NCBI GenBank assembly: GCA_007922305.1
Contig: ML677358.1
Location: 11,921,343-11,985,342, forward strand
Origin: Dermatemys mawii
Lineage: Eukaryota; Chordata; Testudines; Dermatemydidae
Direction of reading: 5' to 3'
DNA: 64,000 bases
This document shows, in pieces, positions 11,688 to 23,345 of this stretch. Below the pieces are notes generated by a model that saw only the letters and a list, made by a program, of their open reading frames with translations, was not told where the DNA came from and searched no databases. The position numbers were made by a program, and so were the translations under genes. The number at the start of each line of letters is the position of its first letter. Position 1 is the stretch's first letter.

Positions 11688-11924
11688 GGTTTCAGAGTGG
11701 AAGCCATGTTAGTCTGTATCCGCAAAAAGAACAAGGAGTACTTGTGGCACCTTAGGGACTAACAAATCCCCCTATCTTCATGTTCTCTTTGTGTGTATGC
11801 ATTTTCTTATTGTATGTTCCACTCTATACATCTGATGAAATGGGTGTTAGCCCATGAAAGCTTATGCCTAAATAAATTGGTTAGTCTCTCAGGTGCCACA
11901 AGTATTCTTCATTCTTTTTGAGTA
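11688..11924. mobile_element. Inverted-arm element, possibly Penelope-like terminus
   Basis: The left arm contains GTACTTGTGGCACCTTAG followed by GGACTAAC. The right arm reverse complements to ATACTTGTGGCACCTGAG and AGACTAAC, so the two ends are inverted. Outside the left arm lies GAAGCCATGTTAGTCTGTAT, a phrase whose variant also ends the copies at 55.7 and 56.6 kb. Next to the right arm is GCCCATGAAAGCTTATGC. Full-length relatives in turtles, as I recall, enclose a GIY-YIG endonuclease region, which would make this a Penelope-like remnant; that link is inference. Confidence 0.55.
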
Positions 11925-14720
11925 GGAGAGAGAACTTTTCCAGGCGTTAAGACAATGGAGTTTCTGCCTCTACCTGAAGAGATGGAACAACTATCCTTAC
12001 CAAGACATAAAAAGCTACCTTGAAAATCTGAGTCTATTGTTAAATAATCTCCCTTAAACTCCTATGTTGTAGAAGTGAATGCCAAATAGATGGATGTCTC
12101 TCTTTCTTTCAAGTAGGGTGAATGTTGACTCTGCTCTAGCTAAAGCACAGGCTAAAGTACCCCTACCATGGAAGATGTTCCCAGGGGCCTAGGAGGAGCA
12201 GTATGTTGAAGACATTAGGAAGGTTTCAGAAGAAAAATAGGACATAATATAATAAGGCTCACATTATTTCTAAACAGAATTACAAACCGAAAATCCATTT
12301 AGCATTGCACAGGCTGGCTGTTGCCTGGATGGTAAAGACCAGATTCTTTTATGATCGCTACATGTGTGTCTAGCATAACATCATTGTCCAGTGTTGTATA
12401 CAGACACAAAATGCTCAGAAGTATTTACAATCTGTATCAGAGAAAATAAAAACAACAGACTGGGGGAGAGGGGAAGGAGAAGGAGGGATTTAAATGACAG
12501 CGAGGAGAGACGCACTATGCTGCCGATTAATCTAGTACCCTTCAGCTCCAGACTGCAGTTACAACCCCTGCAGCTATGCTTAGTATTTTCTACTCTCCTC
12601 ATTGCATTGGTGGGTTGTGGGGCTCTCTTTGCCCCAAAGAGTCCCTCACTCCCATCCATTAAGTATCCTGGAAGATCCCTTTCTTGCTCTCGATGGTCCA
12701 CTCAACCTCCCTGCTAGGGAGCAACCATCCCTCTGTGGTGCTGGGAAAGCAATGTGCAGTCTCCCTGCCTTCTAACCCCATCCCTCTGCTGAGGGAATCG
12801 TGGAGAGGGGACAGGTTGGATGCAGGTCCCAGATGCAGGTCCTTCCAGAAAAAGCAGAAGAGATCAAGATTTCATTAGGTCTCATGGTCATCGGTGCATC
12901 ACTCCAGCAGGCTCGGCAGAGGCCGGTGGGGCCAGGATCTGACCCTTTGCTTGCATTTTATTTTAGAGATAAAAAATAAAACAAAACATTGGGATGGTTT
13001 GTTCTCTGACAAGCCTCCTTTTGCTTGAAAACAGATAACACAAAGAGATTGCTCTGCCCTTGAACAGCCATTAAACCATATTTTATCCTCAATAACCTGG
13101 ACCTGTGGTATCATTACTCAGAGAAAAACATCCTTCCAGGCTAATAACAGCCACCCTCAAACAGACGCAGTTAGCACTACACCTGCGGCTTCTTATTGCC
13201 CTGGATCTCTAACGGCCTGCCTGCCTCAGGGACCCTGCAGCCAGCCCTTAGTGAAGGATGAGTGCCTTCAGTACTTGATATCCACATTTAATGTCTGATC
13301 CTGCACAACAGATATCAACAGCAGACACACTTTGGACTTCAACAGGTGAAGAATCATGGCCATACACTACAGTCCTGACAGCCAAATACTCTGAGGTAGT
13401 GTTTCTACTGTTGAGGCGGCTAAAAATAGAGCTGCATATGTTTTTTCTAATGAAAAATCCTTTCCATCACCTGAAAATCCTAACTTGGTAAGCAGAGTAC
13501 AGTATTTGAAAAATCAATTTTAAGTAACACATTTTATTTCCCTGAGGGAATTTTCCCCTTTTCTCTCCCGCGCTCCCCTTCAAATGAACGCAAAGAGGCA
13601 GAAACCTAATCCAAGGTAACTCTCAGGCTGTAGGTGAAAATATTCATTGTAACTTCTCTACCCCACACATTCCCTTCTTTAGAAGCTGCATTGACTGAAA
13701 ATTGTGTCTAAATGTCAGATAATTTTTTAAACTTTCCCCTGCTCCTGCCCTTGAAAACCGCCTCTGGCCTGTGCCACGCTGGCATAAGATCAGGTGGGAG
13801 AACAATAATGCTGAGACACTGACCAGTGATCTGTGTCCCCCACCCCCACGCCGTCTACACAGAACAATGCCCCAAGGCAAAAGGTGGGCATTAGCTGTTT
13901 GCAGACTCTCCTTCTGTTTGAGAGTTCTTACCCCAATCCTGAAAACATTTACCTTTAAGATCTACTAGTAAACAGCACTATAAGGACTAGGTATTATTTA
14001 GCAGGAATAATCTCAGTGAACTCAATGGGACAATTCACATATTTAAATACTTTGTGGGACAGGAACCCTGAAAAGCATCTTCCTATACTTGACCTATTAG
14101 GGCGATGCATGGGATTTATCTGGTCCCATTGCAGTACTGCCTCACTGCAAGGATCAGCCATGGACAAATCTGAGGGAAGGCTGTGTGTACCCTAAGAGGC
14201 GAGGAGCTCATGCATACAATGATCCCTTCTCCTCCAAGGGGTTGGCTTTGTTTTGTTTTGGTTGTTTCGGAGAGGCACTGGGTTGCCAACCTTTCAGCAT
14301 TGACACCAATCTCCCAGTGACTCTTGAAAGCAATCCGAGAGATTTTAATAGGATATTTTCAGACAGTGACATTACGTCATGTTTGGGGTGGGGGGAAGTC
14401 TCCCTGAATAGCTTCAGTCCGAGAGAGACAGAGTTATTCAGTCTGCTGTATTAAAATAACCCCCCACACACACCTGCTTCCTGAACTGGCTGACTGTGGA
14501 CCAATCTGCTCAGACGCAAGGGACAGCGGTAGCTGCTGGGAGCCAGCTGAAGCTCCTATCCTCAGCTGCTCAGCCCAGTGCAAGTTAGGGCTACACTGAA
14601 GCAGTTCCCTCAGGGCCAGGGGAGGACTGGGTATGGCAGACACATGCTCCTCTATGCCTCTTGCCACCCCCTCCATTGGGAGTAGGGAGATGGGGCTAAA
14701 GGTATGTCTAAGCAGACTAA
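11925..14720. other. Unannotated stretch
   Basis: No gene is recognised. Overlapping frames at 12381..12717 on the two strands look like chance. Position about 14010..14035 has the AGTGAACTCAATGGGA phrase of the diffuse ancient repeat. Just left of the next element, GGTATGTCTAAGCAGACTAA at 14701 resembles its left end, so an incomplete duplicate end may be present. Confidence 0.45.
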
Positions 14721-14970
14721 GGGTATGTCTATACTACCCACCGGATCGGTGGGCAGTGATCAATCCATTGGAGGTTGATTTATCGCGTCTAGACTCCCAT
14801 CGACTCCTGTACTCCACCACCGCGAGAGGCGCAGGCAGAGTCGACGGGGAAGCAGCAGCAGTCAACTTGCCGCAATGAAGACACCGTGGTGAGTAGGTCT
14901 AAGTACGTCAACTTCAGCTATAAATTGCTTAACTTAGATCTACACCACCACCCCCAATACAGATCAGGGC
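14721..14970. mobile_element. Harbinger-like miniature element
   Basis: The left end is GGGTATGTCTATACTACCC and the right end reverse complements to GCCCTGATCTGTATTGG. The flanks are TAA and TTA, compatible with a TWA-type target. The interior has GGTTGATTTATCGCGTCTAG and GTCGACGGG blocks, also present in the fragment at 45.3 kb, marking a distinct subfamily. Confidence 0.6.
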
Positions 14971-15039
14971 TTAGACTGAAGAATCTGGCCTCAGGTATCC
15001 TGTTCCTCAGCAGGTGTAAATCAGGCCAAGCCTATGTTA

Positions 15040-15290
15040 CAGACCTCTATGGGTATAACCACATCCCTCAGGGGTGTGAAAAATCCACACCCCGGAGCAA
15101 TGTAATTACACCAACCTACCCCCATTGTAGACAGCACTATGTCGAGGGAGAGCTTCTCCTGCCGACACAGCTACCGCCTGTTAGGGAGGTGGATTAACTA
15201 TGCCAATGAGAGAGACTCTCCCATCAGCATAGTAGCATCTTCACTAAAGCACTACACTGTAGCTGTGCAGGAAGACACGTAGTGCCACTG
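15040..15290. mobile_element. Harbinger-like miniature element, borders unclear
   Basis: Interior blocks shared with other copies include CCTCAGGGGTGTGAAAAATC, CCGGAGCAATGTAATTACAC, GGGAGAGCTTCTCCTGCCGA and ACTCTCCCATCAGCATAGTA, in the inverse order to the copy at 4731, so it lies in the opposite orientation. I could not fix the terminal bases. Confidence 0.5.
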
Positions 15291-15327
15291 ATGTCTGTGG
15301 AATTACGCTAATTTCTATCCAGCGGAG

Positions 15328-15678
15328 TGCTCACCCTACTCGGGTGAACGTGAAATCTCTGTCTTACTGGTATGGGGGCCAGCTCCTCCCCCACCCCCAA
15401 CCCGGCTCCCGGAAGGGGTGTGAACATGGGCAGAAGGGGCAGGGCTGGGGAGTCAGCATCCCCCTGCCAGTCCTCCCACGCCACAGGAGGGGCAGGGATG
15501 TTAAATTGCTGCTGCGGCAGCACTTTAATGTTACTGCTCTTTTTGAACCCCCCACCATAAGAGGCCCTGCTGGGTCTCTACTGGCAGGACCACCGACAGG
15601 AGGGGAGCAGCACTTTAAAGTAAGGCAGTAGGGGCCTATACAGGTGGCCACTTTTTGCCGGCCCGTACCCCTGACCCT
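15328..15678. repeat. GC-rich interspersed repeat
   Basis: The left end contains GGGTGAACGTGAAATCTCTG. On the minus strand the other end reads GGGGTACGGGCCGGCAAAAA and GTGGCCACCTGTA. A fragment with related wording (GGGGTGAAAGTAAAATACAG) sits at 23464. The centre is GC-rich and gives long open frames on both strands without any recognisable motif, so no protein is called. Confidence 0.45.
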
Positions 15679-16034
15679 ACTCCAAAGGATACACTCACTG
15701 GAGAAGTCCAAAACGACCATCTTCCTGGGATTTGTCCTTATTGTTATCGTAGATAATAACCAGCCAGAGTGTCATAAACCTCAGCTTAAGCTTTCTTATG
15801 AAAGAGGCTATCGCTACAGTATTTCCTGAAGGCTGCTTTTGTCTCTGTCCCAAGTTCACTCTGCCACAGAGGGACACACCAATTCTTAAACTCTTGAATT
15901 ACAGATAGTAGAACTCAGTTTACCTGCTAGGAACAAGGAAGATGGCCTACTGTCTGTCTGACCCTGGCAGTTTTGAACACAGCAGCATGGAATAGGATAG
16001 CTCACAGTACTGGAGATCACTGGCTAAGGCTACC
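15679..16034. other. Unannotated stretch
   Basis: No gene or repeat is recognised in these ~350 bases. Confidence 0.4.
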
Positions 16035-16385
16035 TTTTTCAAAAGCGTCCTCTGATTTTGAGCATATCAGTTTTTGGATGCCTAACCTCAGATACCAGGT
16101 TTGCAAGATTGGAGTGCCCAAATATTAAGCATGCAAAGCTAGAGGGCACTTTAAAAAATTAGGCCCAAATTTTCAGAACAGCTTCTCATTTTGTGCCTAC
16201 AATTAGTTCCAGGTGCCAAATTGCAGGCACAAATTACAGCATTTAGACATTTAATTGCACTACAATTCAGGCACTACAAGCCTAAATGCTATTACTTGAT
16301 CCTGTGACTGACTAACACAAAACTGATGGAACATAATTAGAGATTAGATTGAGGCCCCTTTAAAAAAAATTGGCCCTAGTAGTCC
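16035..16385. repeat. Ancient CCTAA/AAATTTT-type interspersed repeat
   Basis: Phrases such as GATGCCTAACCT, TTAGGCCCAAATTTTCAG, GTGCCAAATTGCAGGCAC and GCCTAAATGCTATTA recur in loosely palindromic order. Similar wording occurs at 49.8 and 51.4 kb. The family is known to me only as a common diverged turtle repeat, without a name. Confidence 0.45.
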
Positions 16386-17242
16386 CAGATTTAACACTGG
16401 ATACTAGAGCAAAAGCAGAGTTTAGTGAAAGGTCAACAAACACAGGAGGATGATTGCAAAAGGATGTTCCAGTAGATCCAAGCCCTGAATGAAGAAAACA
16501 TTACCAACTCCTAGTCTACCAGAACAATGAGGTGTTCTCTCTGATAGAAAACTCTGTTTTTCTGCATGCAAGCAACGGATGTATCAAATACTATAGACGG
16601 AGGTTGAGTACTTGCCCAGGGCAACTTAGAGAAAGATATTTGCAGTTAAGTGGACTGGAATGTTTTGATAAGCCTTGGGCCATGTCAGTTGGAATGCATT
16701 ACAAATCAAATAGTTGTATAGGGAAATCAGTCTGTGCTAACATCAACATCCAACTTGATGAGCAATAACTATACAAAGTCAGGAACCTCTTTCCTTTTCC
16801 AGATTTAGGTCCTTGCCCTCCTTCCAATTCATATGTAGAATATATACTGAGCCATTCTGGTACTACTCAGAATACAGTATTTCAATTGACGGTGCTTTCA
16901 TTAAAAGATGGGAAAATACTACTGATAAAGTTTGGGGGTTTTTTATTTTGTTTTCTGACCAGTTTAACTGAAAATGTCTGTGAATTTCAACTTGGATACA
17001 AATGCAAAAGATTAAAATATTCATGTTACTGTAATCCAGCCTTTATTTTTATCAGGAGCTACAATATTTCTGCTACTAAGAAAGATTCCTGGAAGAGCTG
17101 AAAATCAGCTATGATTATTTAATGATATGGAGTGTTTTCAATACATATGTAGGTAATTTTTTATAAAGAAAAGAAGCACAGTCAGCATTTCAAAATAATC
17201 AGGTAAACCACACTTATCCAACAACCACCTCAAAAACACAAA
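16386..17242. other. Unannotated stretch
   Basis: No gene is recognised. The last ~50 bases before 17240, rich in CCAACAACCACC, may belong to the Penelope-like sequence that resumes right of the inserted element at 17922. Confidence 0.4.
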
Positions 17243-17918
17243 GGCCATGGTTACACTGGCACTTTATAGCGCTATAAAGCCCCCACGAGCGCTATAACCT
17301 ACTCCCCGTCCACACTGGCAAGGCACTAATAGCGCTATAACTGCTGAGTTATAGCGCTATTATAAATCCACCTCCTCATGGGGAATAAGGGCTGTAGCAC
17401 AGCTGCTGTAGCGCTACAGCAAGAATGTGGACACCCACTGCACTACAAGGGATCTCTTGAGATGCCTAGAGCCATTTAAGGCAATTGACGTCTCTTCCCT
17501 TTGTTTTGAACTCGGCTGGAGGAATGCGGAAGTACCTCTTTAGAGTTTCTTTCTTAACTCGGCAGATAAGCAATGCAAATGTTTAAGGAGGGAGCCTGTG
17601 TGAAAACAAAACCCTCTGTGAACGGAGGCTCACTGACAGGCTTTCAGAAAAATGGAAAAACCACTGTCTCTCTCCCTCCGCATACACACAACGCATCCCC
17701 CCTCACCCCCCTCGTTTAAAAAGCACGTTGCACCCAGCTGAATGCTGGGATACCTGCCCTAATGCGCTGCTCTTAATGCCGCATTAAGTGCCCCAAATGT
17801 GGCCATGCTATACCGCAGGAGCATCTGAGTGTGGACATACAATAGCGCTATACATATTACTGTATAAGGGGACCGCTATAACCTATAGCGCTATAATCTT
17901 GTAAGTGTAACCATACCC
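17243..17918 (+). mobile_element. 676-bp miniature inverted-repeat element, copy 1
   Basis: It begins GGCCATGGTTACACTGGC and its right end reverse complements to GGGTATGGTTACACTTAC. AAA flanks both sides (17240..17242, 17919..17921). Both ends carry the self-complementary TATAGCGCTATA and nested repeats of AGCGCTATA. The interior has no open frame of note. A second copy, also exactly 676 bp, lies inverted at 59604..60279. The 3-bp flank and GGGTATGGTTACACT ends resemble the small Harbinger-like elements, so that superfamily is my guess. Confidence 0.75.
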
Positions 17919-17921
17919 AAA

Positions 17922-18720
17922 GAAATGTGTTATCTACAGCCAGGCACTCAGATACCGCAGAGTATGGCCCAAGAAGAAAGTCCCGGATAAACACCTTAAC
18001 ACTTTCAAAACCACCTTCACCAAACAAGGACACACCAGAGAAGTAGACTGGATGCTGGAACAAGCCACCCAAATATCCTGAGAGAATTTACTTCAGTGCA
18101 GGGGAAAAACCCTTTGACCTCATACCCGTTTGTCACCTACAACCCCACACTGGATTGCATATGGGGAATCATGAAACAATTACAACCTGTACTCGATGGG
18201 GACCATATTCTGAAAGAAATCTTTCCCAAACTCCCCTCTTCTGGCCTTCAACTCTCCTCCTCCCCTGACCTCACTGAGCTCATCATCAGAAACAAGCTCT
18301 GCACAAACCAGGGCCCACCAACTCAAAGCAGTACCAGACGTTCCTAAAACAACAGATGCAAAACCTGCAGACTTATCTCCACTGCTACAATGATCAACAC
18401 CCCCCACAACACACTTGTCACCATCCATGGGCCCTACACATGCCCTACACATATCACAACAGGTGATATCTCATCCTGTGCAGCAAATGCCCCAGCAATC
18501 ACTGCACCCTCGAACGAACTCATATGAAAATGATAAAAGGCAAAACCACCGTACTACCCACAGGGTGAACACGTTTCACAAAATGCTCACTCTGTATCTG
18601 ACCTCTCAAAGAAATCTCCACAACACCTTCAAAAGATGAGCTTGAGAGTTTAAATTCATCACTTTTTTAGACACTAAAAACCATAGTCACAATAAAGAGA
18701 CTGATTTATGGCTCATTACG
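17922..18720 (+). pseudogene. Decayed Penelope-like retroelement coding region
   Basis: One plus-strand frame (ORF 18096..18347) gives PFVTYNPTLDCIWGIMKQLQ, then PVLDGDHILKEIFPKLP and SPDLTELIIRNKL. This matches in layout the region between the reverse transcriptase and the GIY-YIG endonuclease of Penelope-like elements (PFVxTYNPxL ... IFPxxP ... PNLxxLLVRxxL). Weaker similarity continues to about 18720 (phrases like HRVNTFHKMLTLYLTSQRN and a final FMAHYGDL in another frame), where a GIY-YIG tail would lie, but stops and frameshifts break it. The left side is cut by the 676-bp element. No function is expected. Family assignment is by pattern memory, not by search. Confidence 0.55.
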
Positions 18721-19346
18721 GCGATCTATAACCCACTAACCCTCTTGCTGCAGAAGTACTAACATTTGATTACCTGGCCAGAGGGCTGAGTCAAAGAGGC
18801 ATCGGCGACCCATGGAGCATGAAAGGGGCTTCGGAACCAGAGAGCAAGACAGCACGCTATCACAGGAAGGAGCAATGAACTCACAAGCTATTCCCCAGTG
18901 ACCAGGAGGAGGTGCCATCCCTATGATGACTGGACCACCCCGGCACAGTTACCCCTTCAAAGTGAAGTTCATTCCAGCTCTGAGGAAGGGCACACAGAAT
19001 GTGGTGGTGAAGCAAGCTCCATGCTCTTTCTTCCCCTGCTGGTGTTTGCTAAAATGCAAATTGTTGCATTTCCGGCAATCTCCCCTTGTTAGTTTGATGA
19101 CCCTGTTTACTGCTTATAGGTAGACAGAGGTAAACCTATACTCCTTTGTCTAAGGCAGACTGTGCTTATGCTTTGCTTGCTGAACACATTTTAAGAATAT
19201 AATTCTGGAATAGATTCAGAACTTTCTGCACACACCCTGCGCACGCATCATACAAGAATATTAACGATCAGTGAGTTATCAGTTTTCCAATTATATCTTA
19301 CATGTCACCTTTTAGAGACAGATTAGGACAACAAAGGGTGAGGTGT
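18721..19346. other. Unannotated stretch
   Basis: No gene, RNA or complete element is recognised. Confidence 0.4.
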
Positions 19347-19354
19347 GGAGAATG

Positions 19355-19479
19355 TAGGGTGACCAGATAGCAAGTGTGAAAAATCAGGATAGGGAGTGAG
19401 GGGGTAATAGGAGCCCATAGAAAAAAAAGCCCCAAATATCGAGACTGTCCCTATAAAATCGGGACATCTGGTCACTCTA
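19355..19479 (-). mobile_element. hAT-like non-autonomous element, short form (125 bp)
   Basis: The ends are TAGGGTGACCAGATAGC and, reverse complemented, TAGAGTGACCAGATGTCC. The flanking octamers GGAGAATG and GGTGAGTG match at 6 of 8 positions, consistent with an old 8-bp duplication. Compared with the element at 8931 it lacks the G-rich core. Orientation is set by the phrase GTCCCGATTTTATAGGGACA, which is on the minus strand here. Confidence 0.7.
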
Positions 19480-22400
19480 GGTGAGTGTGTCAGGCCTGAC
19501 TGTACTGTTGACACAGTAGTGAACCCCACATGGGCTTCCATATGTCTAACATATAATTTTAAGTGTACCGTGATCAGTGTTGAGATACAGGCAAAAAAGT
19601 CCACAATGCCATCACTGGTCACATTGGTAAGATCTAAGCCCTGTTTTAATCCAGCTGTTTTGATTTTAGTGTTTGCAGCTAGCACTAGCACTAGCTCATG
19701 TGGTGAGCATTATTCTCTTGGAACACATTACTGGGAAATAGGGGTCACATGGTTTCCTCTGCAGTGTTAAAACCAGAAAATTGAATTTTCTTGCTGAACA
19801 TTCATTTAAACCACTTCAACAAAAGTTCGGCTTTTAGAGGACACTCAGCGGCTAATTCGATAGTGTAAAGAAAGTGAATTCAGGTAAAACATGCTGCAGC
19901 TGCTAATGCAATCTCTCTAAAGGTGATGGGCACATACAAAGTTGGTCAGTATTCTTGCAAATCAAATTTGATACCCCAAAATATGCTTAATATAATTTAG
20001 TGCCAATAACTTGTCCCCGGCTAACCAGGAACTCAGAATATTGCAGATTTTGATGGCCTCTATTCCTGTGGCATCCTGAACTTTTATTCACATATCCCTT
20101 GCAGTTTCAAACAACAGGGGACAGAGGAAGAGGCTCCTGCCTATTAAATTCACCCCCGGGAGGTCTTGACAGGTGAAAAATCCAATATTTCCTCAGCTGT
20201 CTACCCAAACATGCCAGGCTTCTGCCTTGCTGCATCAGTGTCTCCATGTGGCGTGCCCAGAGCACTGCCTTTCTGATGGCGGTTTTCTTCTTGTCTCTCG
20301 GAGCGGGATCCATGTGGGAATTTCATCCCTCAGAGAAGTCAGCTCCGAGTTGTTGTCTGTCAGCAGCACGAAGCGGAATGGAGACAGAAGACTCAGGAGC
20401 AAGGATTTATTGACTTGAAGCCAAGGTTTAACCTCCAGCTAGAACCAGCCAGCAACCTGTAGCACACAGCAGTCTAATACACTGGTTGAATGACAGCTTA
20501 TTGGGAACAATGTGATGGGCACAGGTGGCACTGACTGCTCCGAGGTCATGGCCGGAAAACCCGACTCATCCCCCCTGCCCAGGGAGAGCAGGAATTGGGC
20601 CTTGGCAAGTGGAGCTGCTGCCTCCTCTGGAGGGAGCACAGAGGAAAGGGAAGAACAAATCAGAGGTGCCACTTCTCCTGTGAGAGGAGAGGGAGGCAGG
20701 AACAGAGTGTACTTGGAACTGCTGCTGCTGTCTTTGGAGGGGGAAACAGGGGAAGCAGAGCTGGTGGGGGAAAGAAGCTAGGCCTCCACTAGCACAGCAG
20801 CAGCAGTGCCTTGCAATGCAGGAGACGGGGACAGAATTCATTAATTAGGGGGAGACCGGGGAGCCTGGAGTCTGTTGGACTGCAAGGAGGCACCCAGAAT
20901 TTAGCAACTGGTGTAGCAGAAGCACAAAGTACTGATCTTTACGGGGAGAGGATTGATTTATGGGGGAGGGCAGATGGATTCATAGGCGGGTGGATGGGTG
21001 GGGCTGGGCTGAGGTGTTTGAAGAGAAGATGTAGCAGCGTGTAAGTTAAATAGACAGGGCATGGGGATGGGGAGGAGCCAGGAAGATACTGGTCACCTTG
21101 ATAAGTAGCCTCTGTCCTTGGGCAAGCAGATGTCAAGGAAATGTTTCCAGCCCGTCTCCTCATTCGTAGCTCCGGTCTACTTAGGCATTACCGTTTTGTC
21201 CAAAAGAGCCACTATGCAAGGACAATTTGCTCATGAACATCACAAGCCATAAAGCATCCAGCTGCTTTGATGTGTTTGTTTTCTTTTAAGAGTCACCAAG
21301 CATAGATAGGTCACGCAGGAGCCCCTGCAGAGAGAGAGAGACCGTGAGCTTTCTACTCAGCCTACAGCAGAGCAAGCTGTGGGCTACCCGTTCATATGCC
21401 ACTACTGGATGGTGCTTCATTGCCCCCTAGAACTCAGCATGTTGGGGGAGGTAGTTAGTCCAGGAAAAGTTGGGAGTTCATGGAAGTGCAGTGCAACTCT
21501 CCAAGAAGGCAGCTATTTAGCGCTATTGAAAGATGACCGGTAACGTCCATTTCCTGGACAATCTTTTCATTGAGCTGCCACAGCACAGGAAGCGACGGTA
21601 CAAGTTTCTGCCACACTGCAGTGCCAATCTGCTGTGACCCTGCTTTGGAAGGATACAATTTCTCAATGGGAGGAGGCAGCTTCATCTCCAGGGCCCATTC
21701 GGTCTTTGCCTTCTCTTGCTGAGACGGCCAGTGAATGTGACATGAACATTTGTCCATTGGGAACCAGACTGATGTCTCCAATTCATCTCACATAAGCCAA
21801 TGGACAGCTGTCAGATCTTTTGATCACTAACGAGTTAACCAGGGGTTACACAAAGTTACCGTGGTGCTACCCATCCCTCTCTACTTCGGAGGCCCTTTAA
21901 AGGCTTAACCAGCCGGGTTCTGTATAAAAGCAGAAGAGTAATTGGTTGGTACCTACCGTTCAAAGACTGGAGTGACGTAACAGACATAGAGAAGGTTAGT
22001 TTCAATCAAGCAGTGTGAAAATACATACAGGATTAAGTTGTTCTGGGTTTGCTCCTTACTAGCGTCATTGATATAAAGTAGAAAACTTTAGCACATCAAC
22101 CTATTTACTTGAAATCACACAGGTTGTCTTTGTTCTATTTTCAATAAGATTTGCAGCTTCCCAAGGGAAGACCCTTGACATTTTAGCAAGACTTTTTACC
22201 TCTAAGGGAACCAACTAATCAGCTGTGTGCCAATAATCCTGGACAACATTTACTTCTAATTAACCAAGCTGACGAGAATTCAAATACAAATGACTTACAA
22301 ATTAAAAAGGTTAACCACAGACTTGTCAGCCTTTGTCATAGCTTTAGAAAGTTTTAAGAGTGAAAAATCATTGTAACTTAATGAAAAAATGCAGACTTCC

Positions 22401-22934
22401 ACTTTTAAAGCCCAGAGATGTGGTTTTGGGGGATAAAATACTCACACTCTTCCATCCCAGAAAAGAGGATTAAAGATTGTAAAATAGTCATATCTATTCC
22501 CCTTTCCCCCCACTACTGAGAATGTAGATGAACCTGTTGTCCACTTTTCACATTCAGATATCCACAGAAAAAATATTTTAACACAGTCCAGCATCCTTAA
22601 AATAATTTAAACTGCTCAGAGGGGTTTAAACAGAAGCTTATTATTCACTGAAATTCTCGCTGCAATCAGGGAAAATCTTGAGCCTCCAGAAACTTCATGA
22701 AAGGCAGAAATCTGGCCCTGACTTGCATAGATATCTGAACAATATGTTTATCATAGTGATTGGTCCTATCTAGGGCCCGAGGGTGCATTAGCGCTGAAGG
22801 GCCTAAGGGTATCCAATGTGTTTTTTCTACAGGACTCTCTCCCTTAAGTAGGAGGATACATATTTCTCATATTTAGCAAACCTCAGCTCCTTCTGCCATG
22901 CAGCTGCTTGCAGCTGGAATCAGACTGCACAATT
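19480..22934. other. Unannotated stretch
   Basis: No gene is recognised in these 3.4 kb. The 20439..20841 part is GC-rich and open in several frames on both strands at once, which is what G-rich DNA gives by chance. There are no repeated units, splice-bounded frames or RNA genes that I could support. Confidence 0.4.
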
Positions 22935-23065
22935 AAGATTAAGATTTTGTCACAGTTATTTTTAGTAAAAGTCACAGACAGGTCACAGGCAACAAACAAA
23001 AATTCACAGAAACCTGCAACCTGACTGTGACTAACTAAAAATAATGGCGGGGAGAACGGGAAGGC
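22935..23065. repeat. AGTCAC/GTGACT interspersed repeat
   Basis: TTTAGTAAAAGTCACAGACA, GGTCACAGGCAACAAACAAA and GACTGTGACTAACTAAAAAT form a loosely palindromic block. I recall this as a common turtle repeat but know no family name. Confidence 0.4.
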
Positions 23066-23154
23066 CAACAGGGTAATGACTGAAGCCTAAACCCTGGGGT
23101 AGTGGGGTCGGAATCCCATCTGGCATCTGGGTGCACACACAAGCATGGGGTAGT

Positions 23155-23345
23155 GAGAAGAACATAAGAACGGCCATACTGGATCAGATCTATGGGCCAC
23201 CTAGCCCAGTATCCTGCCTTTCAACAGTGTCCGTTGCCAGATGCCTCAGAGACAATTAACAGAACATGGCAATTATTGAGTGATCAGAATTTCCAAGTTC
23301 TGTTTTCAGCCACTGCTTCTGATCAGCACACAGCTGTTTTCTTAA
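23155..23345. mobile_element. CR1-associated interspersed repeat fragment
   Basis: GAACATAAGAACGGCCATAC, TGGATCAGATCTATGGGCCA and CTAGCCCAGTATCCTGCCTT are the start of a repeat very common in turtle and other sauropsid DNA that I associate with CR1 LINEs. The following AATGCC-like and AACAGAACATGGCAATTATT phrases fit its continuation. The family assignment is from memory. Confidence 0.5.

Noticed and set aside
20439..20841. Cluster of five overlapping frames
   Set aside because: G-rich DNA gives open frames on both strands at once; the translations are low-complexity and mutually exclusive.
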